Shown here piece after piece: positions 1 to 8,736 of a stretch of DNA of 64,000 nucleotides. This DNA comes from Pseudomonas entomophila (GTDB lineage Bacteria; Pseudomonadota; Gammaproteobacteria; Pseudomonadales; Pseudomonadaceae): NCBI RefSeq assembly GCF_029193575.1, contig NZ_JARGCS010000056.1, positions 310,001-374,000 of the forward strand, read 5' to 3'. How positions within the stretch are numbered: the first letter of the stretch is position 1; every line of letters starts with the position of its first letter. The notes under the pieces were generated by a model. That model was not told the DNA's origin, made no database searches, and worked only from the letters and a program-made list of their open reading frames with translations. Made by a program: the position numbers and the translations under genes.

Positions 1-3000
1 AGGCGCTGCGCGACACGCTGCTGGCCAACCGCGCCTACCTGGACAACTGCCTGGCGGAACGGGACAAAGCGGTGGTGCTAACCAAACTGGAAGACCGCCT
101 GGCACCCTTCGCCTGGAGCAGCCGCGGCCTGTGGGAGCGAGTACCGGCCCCTTCGGCCAGCCTGGAGCCCATCCCACATGCCTTCAAAGATTCGCTGCTC
201 GGGGGCCTGGTGATGCGCAAGGTCGACCGCCACGAGCGGGATGCGCTGTTCCACGCCGTGCCGACCCAGGTGGTCGACCGCCGCTCGGCTGCGCAACACC
301 GCGCCGACGTCGCCGCCAAGGTGCTGACCGCGCTGAACATCGCCGGCTTCTTCGTGCCCGGACTGGGTGAGGCGATGCTCGCGGTGTGTATCGCACAGCT
401 GGGCTACGAGGTCTACGAAGGTATCGAGAGCTGGGCCGAAGACGACAAGGCGCAAGCCCACCGCTACCTGATGGACGTGGTGGAGAACATCGCCACCCTG
501 ACGGCCTGGGCGGCGGCGGGCTATGTACTGAAGGCCGGTGTGGGCGCGGTTCTGGAAGGCAACCCGCAGGCGCCGGTGCGTGAAATCCCGACGGTCGAAA
601 CGCCCTCCTTCATCGAAGCACTCGAAGAGGTCGAACTGCCCGATGGCCAACGGCGGTTGTGGCAGCCCGACCTCGCCGGGTTCGCCCACGATACGCCCCT
701 GCCCGCCGACCTGGTGCCGGACGCCACGGGCGTCTATACCCACGAAGGCAAGCGCTGGCTGGTGCTGGACGACAAGGTCTATGCCATCAAGCACGATCCG
801 GCCGCTGATCGGTACCGGCTGGCGCATCCGACCAAGCCACTGAGCTACGAGCCGCCGCTACGACACAATGGCGCCGGCGCCTGGCTGCACCCGCTCGACC
901 GCCCCCTGACCTGGCAGGGCGCAGCGCTGTTCCGGCGCCTTGGCCCCCTCGGCGCGGCGCTCGACGAAGTCACCGCGCGGCGCCTCCTGCAGGTCAGCGG
1001 GGTCGATGAAGCGGTGCTGCGCCGCGCGCTGAGCGAAAACCAGCGCATGCCGGCGATCCTGGAAGACACACTGCAGCGTTTCAGGCTGGACCAGGAAGTC
1101 GCCCAAGCGTTGCCGCAAGCGCCGGCTGTGGCGCGACAGCTTGAATTCGACCAACGCTACCGGCCACTCAGCGCAGGCCAGGCAAGCGATGCCGGGGTGC
1201 TCCAGCGGGTATACCCGCAGATGCCCGCGTCCATCACCGATGAGCTGCTGCGCAATGCCACGCCCGACGAGTTGCAGGCACTGACCGCCGGCAAGGTCCC
1301 GCGCCGCCTGGCCGAGGAGAGCCGCGCCTACCAGCAGCAGGTGCGCCTGACCCGGGCCTTCGAGGGCTTGTACCTGGACGCGGTGCGCAACACCGACACC
1401 GACCGGCTGGTGCTGAACACCCTCGAACAGCTGGAGGGCTGGCCCGCCGATACCGTGATCGAACTGCAACAGCGCATCCACTCGCCGGGTGAGACCTACA
1501 GGTGCGGCCCGGCACAGGCCCCGGCAGACGCGACCCTGATCAGTTCAGCAGCCGGCTATCGGGTGTTGGGCGACGATGCGCAAGCCCCGCTGACGCTCCA
1601 CGACAGCCTCTACGCCGCGTTGGCCGAGGTGCTCCCCGCGCCGGTGCGCGCGACGCTCGGCGACAGCGATGCCGCCCTGGCGCTCAGGCGCCGGGTCCAG
1701 CAAGCAGCACCCTGCTCACGCGCGACGTTGCGAAGCCTGCTGCAGATGCAACCGGTGCGCCCCGGCTATCGCTCGCCGATGCGCCTGGCCGACGGTCGCC
1801 TGGGCTACCCGCTAGGGGGCGCGGGCGCAACGGGGAGTAACTTCACCCGCCACGCCCTGCTGCGCATGATCAGGACACTCGACCTGCCCGGCCACACCGC
1901 GCGCTCCGCCGAGCAGATCTTGACCGGCCTGGAGAACAGCGGCATGAACCGCGCCGATATCCAGGGCCGGCTACAGCAGTTGCTGGAGCAGCGCGATACC
2001 CTGCAAAGCCGTCTCGACGATTGGCGCGCGTCGATCGCGCCAGAGGGGCCCCAGGCCCTCGAAGCGCTCGACGCCTTGCACGCCACGCTCACACGGCACT
2101 GGCATGCCAACGCCCTGCCCGGCCTGGATGAGCAACGGTCGCCGCTGCAGCTTGACCAGGTGGACCTGAGCACCTTCCCGCCTGACCTTCCCGAGTTCTT
2201 CGGCGCACAGGTCAGGCACCTGCGCCTGATCGCGCCAGGGTTCGGCAATGCCGCGAGCTGGGTGCAATACGAGCGGCAGTTGCTCAACCTGTTCCGCCAG
2301 TTTCCCGAACTGCGCACCCTGGAAGTGAGCCGTCCGTACGACCCTGCCAACGCGCCATCAGCGTTTCTGTTCGCCGTCGGCACCCTCGCCACGCACTTCC
2401 CGCACCTCGAATCCCTGAGCCTCACCAACCAGAACCTCGCCTTGTCGGGCCGCGACATCGAAAGCCTGTCGCAGCTGGCGCACCTGCGGTGGCTGGACCT
2501 CAGCGGCAACCGGCTGTCGCAGCGCTACCAGGCCGCGTTCGCCGAACTGTCGCTGGACTACCTGGGGCTCGAGCGCATGGGGCTGGATCAATGGCCCCAA
2601 GGCCTGGGCCTGAATGCCTTGTCGCGAATCCGCGAAGTCTCGCTGCGCGACAACGCGGTCCGCACGCTGCCCGGCTTCCTGCTGAGCGAAGAGCGCGACG
2701 CGGCGCCTTCGACGGTGATCTCGCTGCAGGGCAACGACATCCTCGAAGAGCACCTGCTGCGCCTGTTGCTCAACGACGAAAGCGTGCCCAGCCGGTTCAG
2801 CGTGGACCTGCCCGAGGCGCTCGACGTCCGGCTGCGCCATCACCTCCAGCAACGCCAGGCATTGCGCGACGCCGTCGACCACTGGGCGAACGCCTCCAGT
2901 TCAACGGCGCCCCTGAGCCAGGCCGCGGTGATCGCGCGCACCCGTATCGGCACCACCCTCAACACGTTCTGGCGCAACCAGGAACTGGGCATGAGCCAAA

Positions 3001-4583
3001 CGGTCCTGCGCCTGGAGAACATGGCGCTGGAGGACTTCCCGCCACAGTTGCCGACGTTTTTCCACGAGCGGGTGCGCAACCTGTCGTTGGCCAGGACAAG
3101 CGGCTCCACCCAGCGATTGCAAGCCTTCCTCCAGCGTTTTCCCGCCGTGCAGAGCCTTACCCTCGTCGAACACGCCCCGGCGGACCAGGCACTGCCCACG
3201 GTGCTGCTGCAGCTGCCCAGGCTCACCCACCTCTCGTTGCGCGACATGGGCCTGGTGGTGGACGAGGGCATGCTCGGTGTCTTCGCCCAGCTACCCGACC
3301 TGGTCATGCTGGAGCTGGCCGGCAACCGCCTGGGCGACATCGCCCAGGCCCCCGAGGCGCTGCGCACGCTGCGCCGGCTCGACCTGAACAACATGGGCAT
3401 ACGGCAGTGGCCGGCCTGGGTCGACAGCCTGTTGCCGCTGGACCTGCTGGACCTCAGCGAGAACCAGCTCACCGAACTGCCCCCGTACATCCTCAGCAAC
3501 CTCGACAACGACTTCCCGATCTCGTCGATCTCGCTGTACGACAACCCGCTGAGCCACGACACGATGTTCCGTGCCCGCACCTCTTCGGACAGCCAGCGCA
3601 GCTATACCTTCGCGATGAACCTCCCGGAAGACCTGCTGTTGCTGACCTCTTCGGACGATGAACTGAACGGCGGTCACCTGCACAACCCCATTCTCCCCGC
3701 CGCCGGCGATGAGCCCCAGCTCGACGACTGGCTGCGCGGCTCGCCCGCCGAGAACGAAGCCCTGCGCGACGCCTGGCAGGGGCTGCAGCAGGCCGGCGAC
3801 GCAGGCAACCTGCTGTCGCTGGTGGGTCGGCTGCGGCAAGCCGCGCCCTACCGCAACGGCCAGACGCGCCCGGCCTTCTGCCAGCGCGTGCGCAAGGTGC
3901 TGGTCATCGCCGTTGCCCAAACGCAGGAGCGCAGCCTCTTCAACGCGATCGCCGAAGAGGCCCTGGTGCAACCCGATACTGGCAACCAGACCTGCCACGA
4001 CGGGGCTTTGCTGGTGTTCCAGAGCATCGAGCTGCTGATCGACAACCGCCGCCTGCTGAGCGAGCACGCAGACTCCGAAGGCACGCTCTACCAGGAGCTG
4101 CGACGCCTGTACCGGCTGCACAGGCTGGATGAGATCGCGCGCGAAAACGCCAGGGGCAGGGACGAGGCAGAAGTGCGCCTGGCCTATCGGCGCGGTCTGA
4201 ACCAGGAGCTGGCACTGGGCGTGCCGGACGACGGGATGCTGTACCAGGCCTTCGCCGATGTCAGCCACAACGAACTGGCATTGGCCATGGACCGGGTGCA
4301 ACGCGAAGAGCGAGGGGAAGGCTTTCTCGACTACGCCACCAGCAACCAGGCCTGGGGTCGCTACCTGCGCCATGCCTATGCCGAGCGCTTCAGTGCCTTG
4401 GAGCAGGCGTACCAGGCGCAAGTGAACGCCCTTCCCGAGCGGCACCCGGATCGTCCGATCGAGGCGCTGGCCGATGAGTTCAAGGCCCTGGAGGAGGAAA
4501 AACTCGCCCAGGAGCGGCGTCTTATCCAGGAGCTGACGATCGTGGCCAACCCAGACAGCTCGCCCCTGCGCGAAGGGCGCTAA
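1..4583 (+). CDS. LRR / NEL-type E3 ubiquitin ligase toxin, 5' end outside window
   Basis: The reading frame is open from base 3, so the true start lies upstream and the protein is longer than the 1500 or so residues seen here. Near the visible N-terminus is a hydrophobic stretch (codons about 75-180, counted from base 72) of the kind seen in DUF6543/dermonecrotic-toxin-like Pseudomonas proteins. Two blocks of leucine-rich repeats follow (about codons 670-950 and 960-1190), with repeats such as LRWLDLSGNRLS and LDLLDLSENQLTELP. The last 300 residues resemble the NEL ubiquitin-ligase domain of IpaH/SspH effectors; the candidate catalytic cysteine is in QTCHDGALLVF (codon at 3993-3995), followed by long charged helices. 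The family transfers ubiquitin onto host proteins after delivery into eukaryotic cells; that role here is inferred. No secretion signal can be judged because the N-terminus is missing. Confidence 0.85.
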   Translation, partial: ALRDTLLANRAYLDNCLAERDKAVVLTKLEDRLAPFAWSSRGLWERVPAPSASLEPIPHAFKDSLLGGLVMRKVDRHERDALFHAVPTQVVDRRSAAQHRADVAAKVLTALNIAGFFVPGLGEAMLAVCIAQLGYEVYEGIESWAEDDKAQAHRYLMDVVENIATLTAWAAAGYVLKAGVGAVLEGNPQAPVREIPTVETPSFIEALEEVELPDGQRRLWQPDLAGFAHDTPLPADLVPDATGVYTHEGKRWLVLDDKVYAIKHDPAADRYRLAHPTKPLSYEPPLRHNGAGAWLHPLDRPLTWQGAALFRRLGPLGAALDEVTARRLLQVSGVDEAVLRRALSENQRMPAILEDTLQRFRLDQEVAQALPQAPAVARQLEFDQRYRPLSAGQASDAGVLQRVYPQMPASITDELLRNATPDELQALTAGKVPRRLAEESRAYQQQVRLTRAFEGLYLDAVRNTDTDRLVLNTLEQLEGWPADTVIELQQRIHSPGETYRCGPAQAPADATLISSAAGYRVLGDDAQAPLTLHDSLYAALAEVLPAPVRATLGDSDAALALRRRVQQAAPCSRATLRSLLQMQPVRPGYRSPMRLADGRLGYPLGGAGATGSNFTRHALLRMIRTLDLPGHTARSAEQILTGLENSGMNRADIQGRLQQLLEQRDTLQSRLDDWRASIAPEGPQALEALDALHATLTRHWHANALPGLDEQRSPLQLDQVDLSTFPPDLPEFFGAQVRHLRLIAPGFGNAASWVQYERQLLNLFRQFPELRTLEVSRPYDPANAPSAFLFAVGTLATHFPHLESLSLTNQNLALSGRDIESLSQLAHLRWLDLSGNRLSQRYQAAFAELSLDYLGLERMGLDQWPQGLGLNALSRIREVSLRDNAVRTLPGFLLSEERDAAPSTVISLQGNDILEEHLLRLLLNDESVPSRFSVDLPEALDVRLRHHLQQRQALRDAVDHWANASSSTAPLSQAAVIARTRIGTTLNTFWRNQELGMSQTVLRLENMALEDFPPQLPTFFHERVRNLSLARTSGSTQRLQAFLQRFPAVQSLTLVEHAPADQALPTVLLQLPRLTHLSLRDMGLVVDEGMLGVFAQLPDLVMLELAGNRLGDIAQAPEALRTLRRLDLNNMGIRQWPAWVDSLLPLDLLDLSENQLTELPPYILSNLDNDFPISSISLYDNPLSHDTMFRARTSSDSQRSYTFAMNLPEDLLLLTSSDDELNGGHLHNPILPAAGDEPQLDDWLRGSPAENEALRDAWQGLQQAGDAGNLLSLVGRLRQAAPYRNGQTRPAFCQRVRKVLVIAVAQTQERSLFNAIAEEALVQPDTGNQTCHDGALLVFQSIELLIDNRRLLSEHADSEGTLYQELRRLYRLHRLDEIARENARGRDEAEVRLAYRRGLNQELALGVPDDGMLYQAFADVSHNELALAMDRVQREERGEGFLDYATSNQAWGRYLRHAYAERFSALEQAYQAQVNALPERHPDRPIEALADEFKALEEEKLAQERRLIQELTIVANPDSSPLREGR

Positions 4584-4597
4584 GCGCGCAAGCGAGG

Positions 4598-4663
4598 CAA
4601 GCCCGCGCTCACCGACACCGCTTCGCCGTCATGGCCGGCGTGCTGTCTGTGAGCGCGGGCTTG
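4598..4663. repeat. Inverted repeat, REP-like, between convergent genes
   Basis: Perfect 15-bp arms CAAGCCCGCGCTCAC (4598-4612) and its reverse complement (4649-4663) flank a 36-nt spacer. It lies between the convergent NEL toxin gene and hutG. The core resembles the P. putida REP family, and the structure could act as a two-way terminator or mRNA 3' stabiliser, although there is no T-tract. Confidence 0.6.
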
Positions 4664-4685
4664 CACCGCGACAAGGCCGGCGCGA

Positions 4686-5489
4686 TCAGCGCCCGTAGCG
4701 CTCACGCCCCCAGGCCAGCAGCGTCTCCAGCAGGCGCCGCAGCACCACCTGGGTCGGTTGGGCCAGGTCCTCGCGGTAGGCGAACGGCTCCACCTCTTGC
4801 ATGTAGGTGCTCTGCGCCAGCTCCAGTTGCACCGCGTGAATGTGCTGGGCCGGGTTGCCGTAGTGACGGGTGATGTGCCCGCCCTTGAAGCGCCCGTTGA
4901 GGACATGGCTGTAGGCCGGTGCCTCGGCGCACACGCCTTCGAGACGCGCGGCCAGTTCCGGGTCGCAGCTTGCGCCATTGAAGGTGCCGAGGTTGAAGTC
5001 CGGCAGCTTGCCCTCGAACAGGTGGGGGATCAGCGAGCGGATCGAGTGAGCGTCCCACAGCAGGGCATAACCGAACTGCTCACGCAGGCGCTCCAACTCG
5101 CTGCGGATCGTGCCGTGGTACGGCCGCCAGACCTGCTCCAGGTAGGTCGCGCGCTCCTCGGCGCTCGGCGCCTGGCCTTCGTTGAACAGCGGTTCACCCT
5201 CGAACAGCGTGGCCGGGTACAGGCCGGTGGTGGCGCCGGCGTACAGCGGCTTGTCGTCGTCCGGGCGGTTGAGGTCGATGACGAAACGCGAATACTCCGC
5301 CGCCACCACGCTGGCGCCCAGCTCACGGGCGAAGTCGTACAGGCGCGGGATGTGCCAGTCGGTGTCCGGCAGGCTTTGCGCGGCATCGACCAGCCCGGCC
5401 TTGACCGCCGGGGTCAGGCCGAGGCCGGCGTGGGGCATGCTGATCAGCAGCGGCAGCGTGCCTTGGTGAAAACTCAATACCTTGTCCAT
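4686..5489 (-). CDS. hutG: N-formylglutamate deformylase (amidohydrolase)
   Basis: 267 residues, the usual size for this enzyme. It removes formate from N-formylglutamate, giving glutamate in the last step of the five-step histidine pathway (the HutF-HutG branch). The family pattern is seen in the N-terminal segment LLISMPHAGLGL and in LLWDAHSIRSLIPHLFEGKLPDFNLGT, which supplies metal-binding Asp/His residues. I chose ATG at 5489 (MDKVLSFHQG); the frame extends further upstream but there it overlaps hutI in an unrelated sequence. It is the last gene of the hutU-to-hutG minus-strand unit, 10 bp after hutI, so it is probably co-transcribed. Confidence 0.95.
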   Translation of the reverse strand: MDKVLSFHQGTLPLLISMPHAGLGLTPAVKAGLVDAAQSLPDTDWHIPRLYDFARELGASVVAAEYSRFVIDLNRPDDDKPLYAGATTGLYPATLFEGEPLFNEGQAPSAEERATYLEQVWRPYHGTIRSELERLREQFGYALLWDAHSIRSLIPHLFEGKLPDFNLGTFNGASCDPELAARLEGVCAEAPAYSHVLNGRFKGGHITRHYGNPAQHIHAVQLELAQSTYMQEVEPFAYREDLAQPTQVVLRRLLETLLAWGRERYGR

Positions 5490-5499
5490 GACGCCTCGC

Positions 5500-6705
5500 T
5501 CAGTTGGATATCTCGTGGCCCAGGCGCACCACGCGCTTGGGCAGGTCGCCGCCGAGCCAGTAGGCCAGGTCGGCGGGGCGCTCGATCTGCCAGGCGATGA
5601 AGTCGGCGACCTTGCCAATTTCCAGCGAGCCGTGGCTGTCGCCCAGGCCCAGCGCCGTGGCCGCGTGCACGGTGACACCGGCCAGGGCTTCTTCCGGGGT
5701 CATGCGGAACAAGGTGCAGCCCATGTTCAGCATCAGGCGCAGCGACAGCACCGGCGAGGTGCCGGGGTTGAGGTCGCTGGACAGGGCGATCTTCACGCCG
5801 TGCCGGCGCAAGGCGTCCATCGGCGGCAGCTGGGTCTCGCGCAGGAAGTAGAAGGCGCCAGGCAGCAACACTGCGACGGTGCCGGCCTGGGCCATCGCGA
5901 TGGCGTCTTCCTCGGTCATGAATTCCAGGTGGTCGGCCGACAGCGCCTGGTAGCGCGCCGCCAGGCTCGAGCCGTGCAACGACGACAACTGCTCGGCATG
6001 CAGCTTCACCGGCAGGCCCAGCTCATGGGCCTTGATGAACACCCGCTCGACCTGGGCCGGGGAGAATGCCAAGTGCTCGCAGAAGGCATCCACCGCGTCC
6101 ACCAAGCCTTCCTCGGCCAGGGCCGGGAGCATCTCGTCGCAGATGTGGCTGATGTAGTCGTCGGCGCGCCCGGCGAACTCCGGCGGCAACGCGTGGGCGG
6201 CCAGGCAAGTGGCGCGCACGGTCAGCGGCAGCTCGTCGGCCAGGCGTCGGGCCACGCGCAGCATCTTGCGCTCGTTGGCCAGGTCCAGGCCGTAGCCGGA
6301 CTTGATCTCCAACGTAGTGACGCCGTCGCGCATCAGCGCCTGCACGCGCTGGCGGGCGCTGGCCAGCAGTTCATCCTCGCTGGCCGCGCGGGTGGCGCGC
6401 ACGGTGCTGGCGATGCCGCCGCCTTGCGCGGCGATCTCGGCATAGCTCACGCCTTCCAGGCGCTGCTCGAACTCACCGCTGCGGTTGCCGCCGAACACCG
6501 CGTGGGTGTGGCAGTCGATCAGCCCTGGGGTGACCCAGGCGCCGCCCAGGTCGACCGTGCGCGCGGCGTCGACGCTCGGCAGGTCGGCCTGTGGCCCGAT
6601 CCATTCGATCAGCCCGGCATTGGTGACGATCGCCGCATCCTCGATGATCGAATAGCTGCCCTGGGCCATGCTGGCCACGTGGCAGTGCTGCCAGAGGGTT
6701 CTCAT
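5500..6705 (-). CDS. hutI: Imidazolonepropionase
   Basis: 401 residues; hydrolyses imidazolone-5-propionate to N-formimino-L-glutamate, the third step of histidine degradation, in the cytoplasm. It belongs to the amidohydrolase superfamily: metal ligands in [13 protein letters not shown] near the N-terminus, [23 protein letters not shown], and the late [12 protein letters not shown] at 6705 (MRTLWQHC) is preferred over upstream candidates because GGAG sits 6 nt before it. It follows the hutT remnant and precedes hutG by 10 bp. Confidence 0.96.
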   Translation of the reverse strand: MRTLWQHCHVASMAQGSYSIIEDAAIVTNAGLIEWIGPQADLPSVDAARTVDLGGAWVTPGLIDCHTHAVFGGNRSGEFEQRLEGVSYAEIAAQGGGIASTVRATRAASEDELLASARQRVQALMRDGVTTLEIKSGYGLDLANERKMLRVARRLADELPLTVRATCLAAHALPPEFAGRADDYISHICDEMLPALAEEGLVDAVDAFCEHLAFSPAQVERVFIKAHELGLPVKLHAEQLSSLHGSSLAARYQALSADHLEFMTEEDAIAMAQAGTVAVLLPGAFYFLRETQLPPMDALRRHGVKIALSSDLNPGTSPVLSLRLMLNMGCTLFRMTPEEALAGVTVHAATALGLGDSHGSLEIGKVADFIAWQIERPADLAYWLGGDLPKRVVRLGHEISN

Positions 6706-6720
6706 ACACATCTCCACAAG

Positions 6721-7132
6721 TCAGCGGTGCGGCTCGGCCCGCCTGGCCTCGCCCTGCCCGCCGCGTGGTTTGCGCCACAGCAGGTAGGACAGCACCAGGA
6801 ACACCACCCACGCCACACCGACCAGCAGCGCCGCCTGGGTGTCGGGGAAGTAACCGAGCACACCGAAAATGAACAACATGAACACGATGGCCAGCGCCGG
6901 CCCATAGGGCCAGAACGGCACGGGAAACTGCAGGGCGGCCGCCTGCTCGCGGCTCATGCGCCGGCGCAGGTACTGGCCGAACGAACCGGCCGCCGGGTTG
7001 TGCACGGCCATTCCGCCATCTGGATCGCCGACGCCAAGCCATAGAACAGCCCGGCGCCGATGGGCGCCCCAGGGCCATGAAGCGTATATGGCGGGCGCTG
7101 AGCCCGCGGTCGAGGCCCTGTGCTGGTTGCAT
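6721..7132 (-). pseudogene. hutT: Collapsed hutT-type amino acid permease (APC family)
   Basis: This is a wreck of a histidine/urocanate permease of the APC family, which would normally be about 465 residues. Reading the minus strand from ATG at 7132 gives [22 protein letters not shown], the typical start of such permeases. A 1-nt shift is then needed to continue as [18 protein letters not shown]. The sequence jumps frame again to [15 protein letters not shown], skipping the rest of the first membrane hairpin, and then joins directly to the family's C-terminus ([17 protein letters not shown] through the last two membrane segments to LLWRKP). About 300 residues of the middle are missing. A 150-codon frame is still open (7173-6721) but is a chimera of out-of-frame and C-terminal sequence. 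The position between hutH and hutI is where related hut loci carry hutT. Confidence 0.88.
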
Positions 7133-7176
7133 GATTCGTCCTTCATTGTCGTTCTCGAAGGCCTCATCGGCACCGA

Positions 7177-8709
7177 TCAGAGGCTCGGCAACACCCCCGT
7201 CGGCAGCAACGCGGTCAACCGACCCTCGGCCAGCAGCTCGGTGGCCACCTCGATGTCCGGCGCGAAGAAGCGGTCGCGGTCATAGTGCGGCACTTCACGG
7301 CGCAGCGTCTGGCGCGCCTGCTCGAGCTTGGCCGAGGTCTTCAGGCCTTCGCGCAGGTCCAGCCCCTGGCAGGCGCCCAGCCACTCGATGGCGAGCACGC
7401 CACGGGTGTTCTCGGCCATTTCCCACAGGCGCTTGCCGGCGGCCGGGGCCATCGACACGTGGTCTTCCTGGTTGGCCGAGGTCGGCAGGCTGTCGACGCT
7501 GTGCGGGTGCGACAGGGCCTTGTTCTCGCTGGCCAGGGCCGCGGCGGTGACCTGAGCGATCATGAAGCCGGAGTTGACCCCGCCGTTCTCCACCAGGAAC
7601 GGCGGCAACTGCGACATGTGCTTGTCCATCATCAGCGAGATGCGCCGCTCGCTCAGGGCGCCGATCTCGGCGATGGCCAGAGCAAGGTTGTCGGCGGCCA
7701 TGGCCACCGGCTCGGCGTGGAAGTTGCCGCCCGAAATCACTTCATCCTCGGCGGCGAACACCAGCGGGTTGTCCGACACCGCGTTGGACTCGATGGCCAG
7801 CACTTCGGCGGCCTGGCGCAGCTGGGTCAGGCAGGCGCCCATGACCTGCGGCTGGCAGCGCAGCGAGTACGGGTCCTGGACCTTGCCGCAGTGCTTGTGC
7901 GACTGCGACACCTCGCTGGAGTCGCCCAGCAGGTCGCGGAAGCACGCGGCGGTGTCGATCTGGCCGCGCTGCCCGCGTACCGCATGGATGCGCGCATCGA
8001 ACGGCGCACGCGAGCCCAGCGCGGCTTCCACGGTCAGCGCGCCACAGGCGATGGCCGCGGCGTACAGGTCTTCGGCCTGGAACAGGCCACGCAAGGCATA
8101 GGCGGTGGACGCCTGGGTGCCGTTGAGCAGGGCCAGGCCCTCCTTGGCGGCGAGGGTCAGCGGCTCCAGGCCGGCCACCGCCAGGGCTTCGCTGGCCGGC
8201 AGCCACTGGCCCTGGTAGCGCGCCTTGCCCTCGCCGAGCAGCACCAGCGACATGTGCGCCAGCGGCGCCAGGTCGCCCGAAGCGCCGACCGAGCCCTTGA
8301 GCGGGATGTGCGGGTAGACCTCGGCATTGACCAGGCCGATCAGCGCGTCGATGACCTTGCGGCGGATGCCGGAGAAGCCACGGCTGAGGCTGTTGATCTT
8401 CAGCACCATGATCAGCCGCACCAGGTCGTCGTCCAGCGGCGCGCCGATACCGGCGGCGTGCGACAGCACCAGCGAGCGCTGCAGGTTTTCCAGGTCGTGG
8501 CTGGCGATGCGGGTCGAGGCCAGCAGGCCGAAACCGGTGTTGATGCCATAGGCGGTGCGGTCCTCGGCGAGGATCCGCTCGACGCAGGCGACGCTGGCGT
8601 CGATGGCCTTGCCGGCGCCGGCATCCAGGCTCAGGCGCACCGGCGCCTGGTGAATGCGGCGCAGCTGGGCCAGGGTCAGCTGGCCAGGGGTGAGGTTCAA
8701 AGCTTCCAT
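7177..8709 (-). CDS. hutH: Histidine ammonia-lyase (histidase)
   Basis: 510 residues, normal for the family. It deaminates L-histidine to trans-urocanate, the first step of the pathway. The autocatalytic MIO cofactor motif Ala-Ser-Gly is present in [21 protein letters not shown], as are the base-donating loop tyrosine ([11 protein letters not shown]), [18 protein letters not shown] and EDHVSMAP. I chose ATG at 8709 (MEALNLTPG), which has AGGAG 7 nt upstream; the GTG at 8715 lies too close to that ribosome site. It is followed by the hutT remnant and preceded by the MIO-less paralogue. Confidence 0.96.
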   Translation of the reverse strand: MEALNLTPGQLTLAQLRRIHQAPVRLSLDAGAGKAIDASVACVERILAEDRTAYGINTGFGLLASTRIASHDLENLQRSLVLSHAAGIGAPLDDDLVRLIMVLKINSLSRGFSGIRRKVIDALIGLVNAEVYPHIPLKGSVGASGDLAPLAHMSLVLLGEGKARYQGQWLPASEALAVAGLEPLTLAAKEGLALLNGTQASTAYALRGLFQAEDLYAAAIACGALTVEAALGSRAPFDARIHAVRGQRGQIDTAACFRDLLGDSSEVSQSHKHCGKVQDPYSLRCQPQVMGACLTQLRQAAEVLAIESNAVSDNPLVFAAEDEVISGGNFHAEPVAMAADNLALAIAEIGALSERRISLMMDKHMSQLPPFLVENGGVNSGFMIAQVTAAALASENKALSHPHSVDSLPTSANQEDHVSMAPAAGKRLWEMAENTRGVLAIEWLGACQGLDLREGLKTSAKLEQARQTLRREVPHYDRDRFFAPDIEVATELLAEGRLTALLPTGVLPSL

Positions 8710-8736
8710 GTTCACGCTCCTTTTTCTAATCGTTGT

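Noticed and set aside
6721-7173. 150-codon frame in the hutT remnant as a real small membrane protein
   Set aside because: Its first half is out-of-frame permease sequence and only the last two membrane spans are genuine; no convincing ribosome site was found, so it was called a pseudogene.
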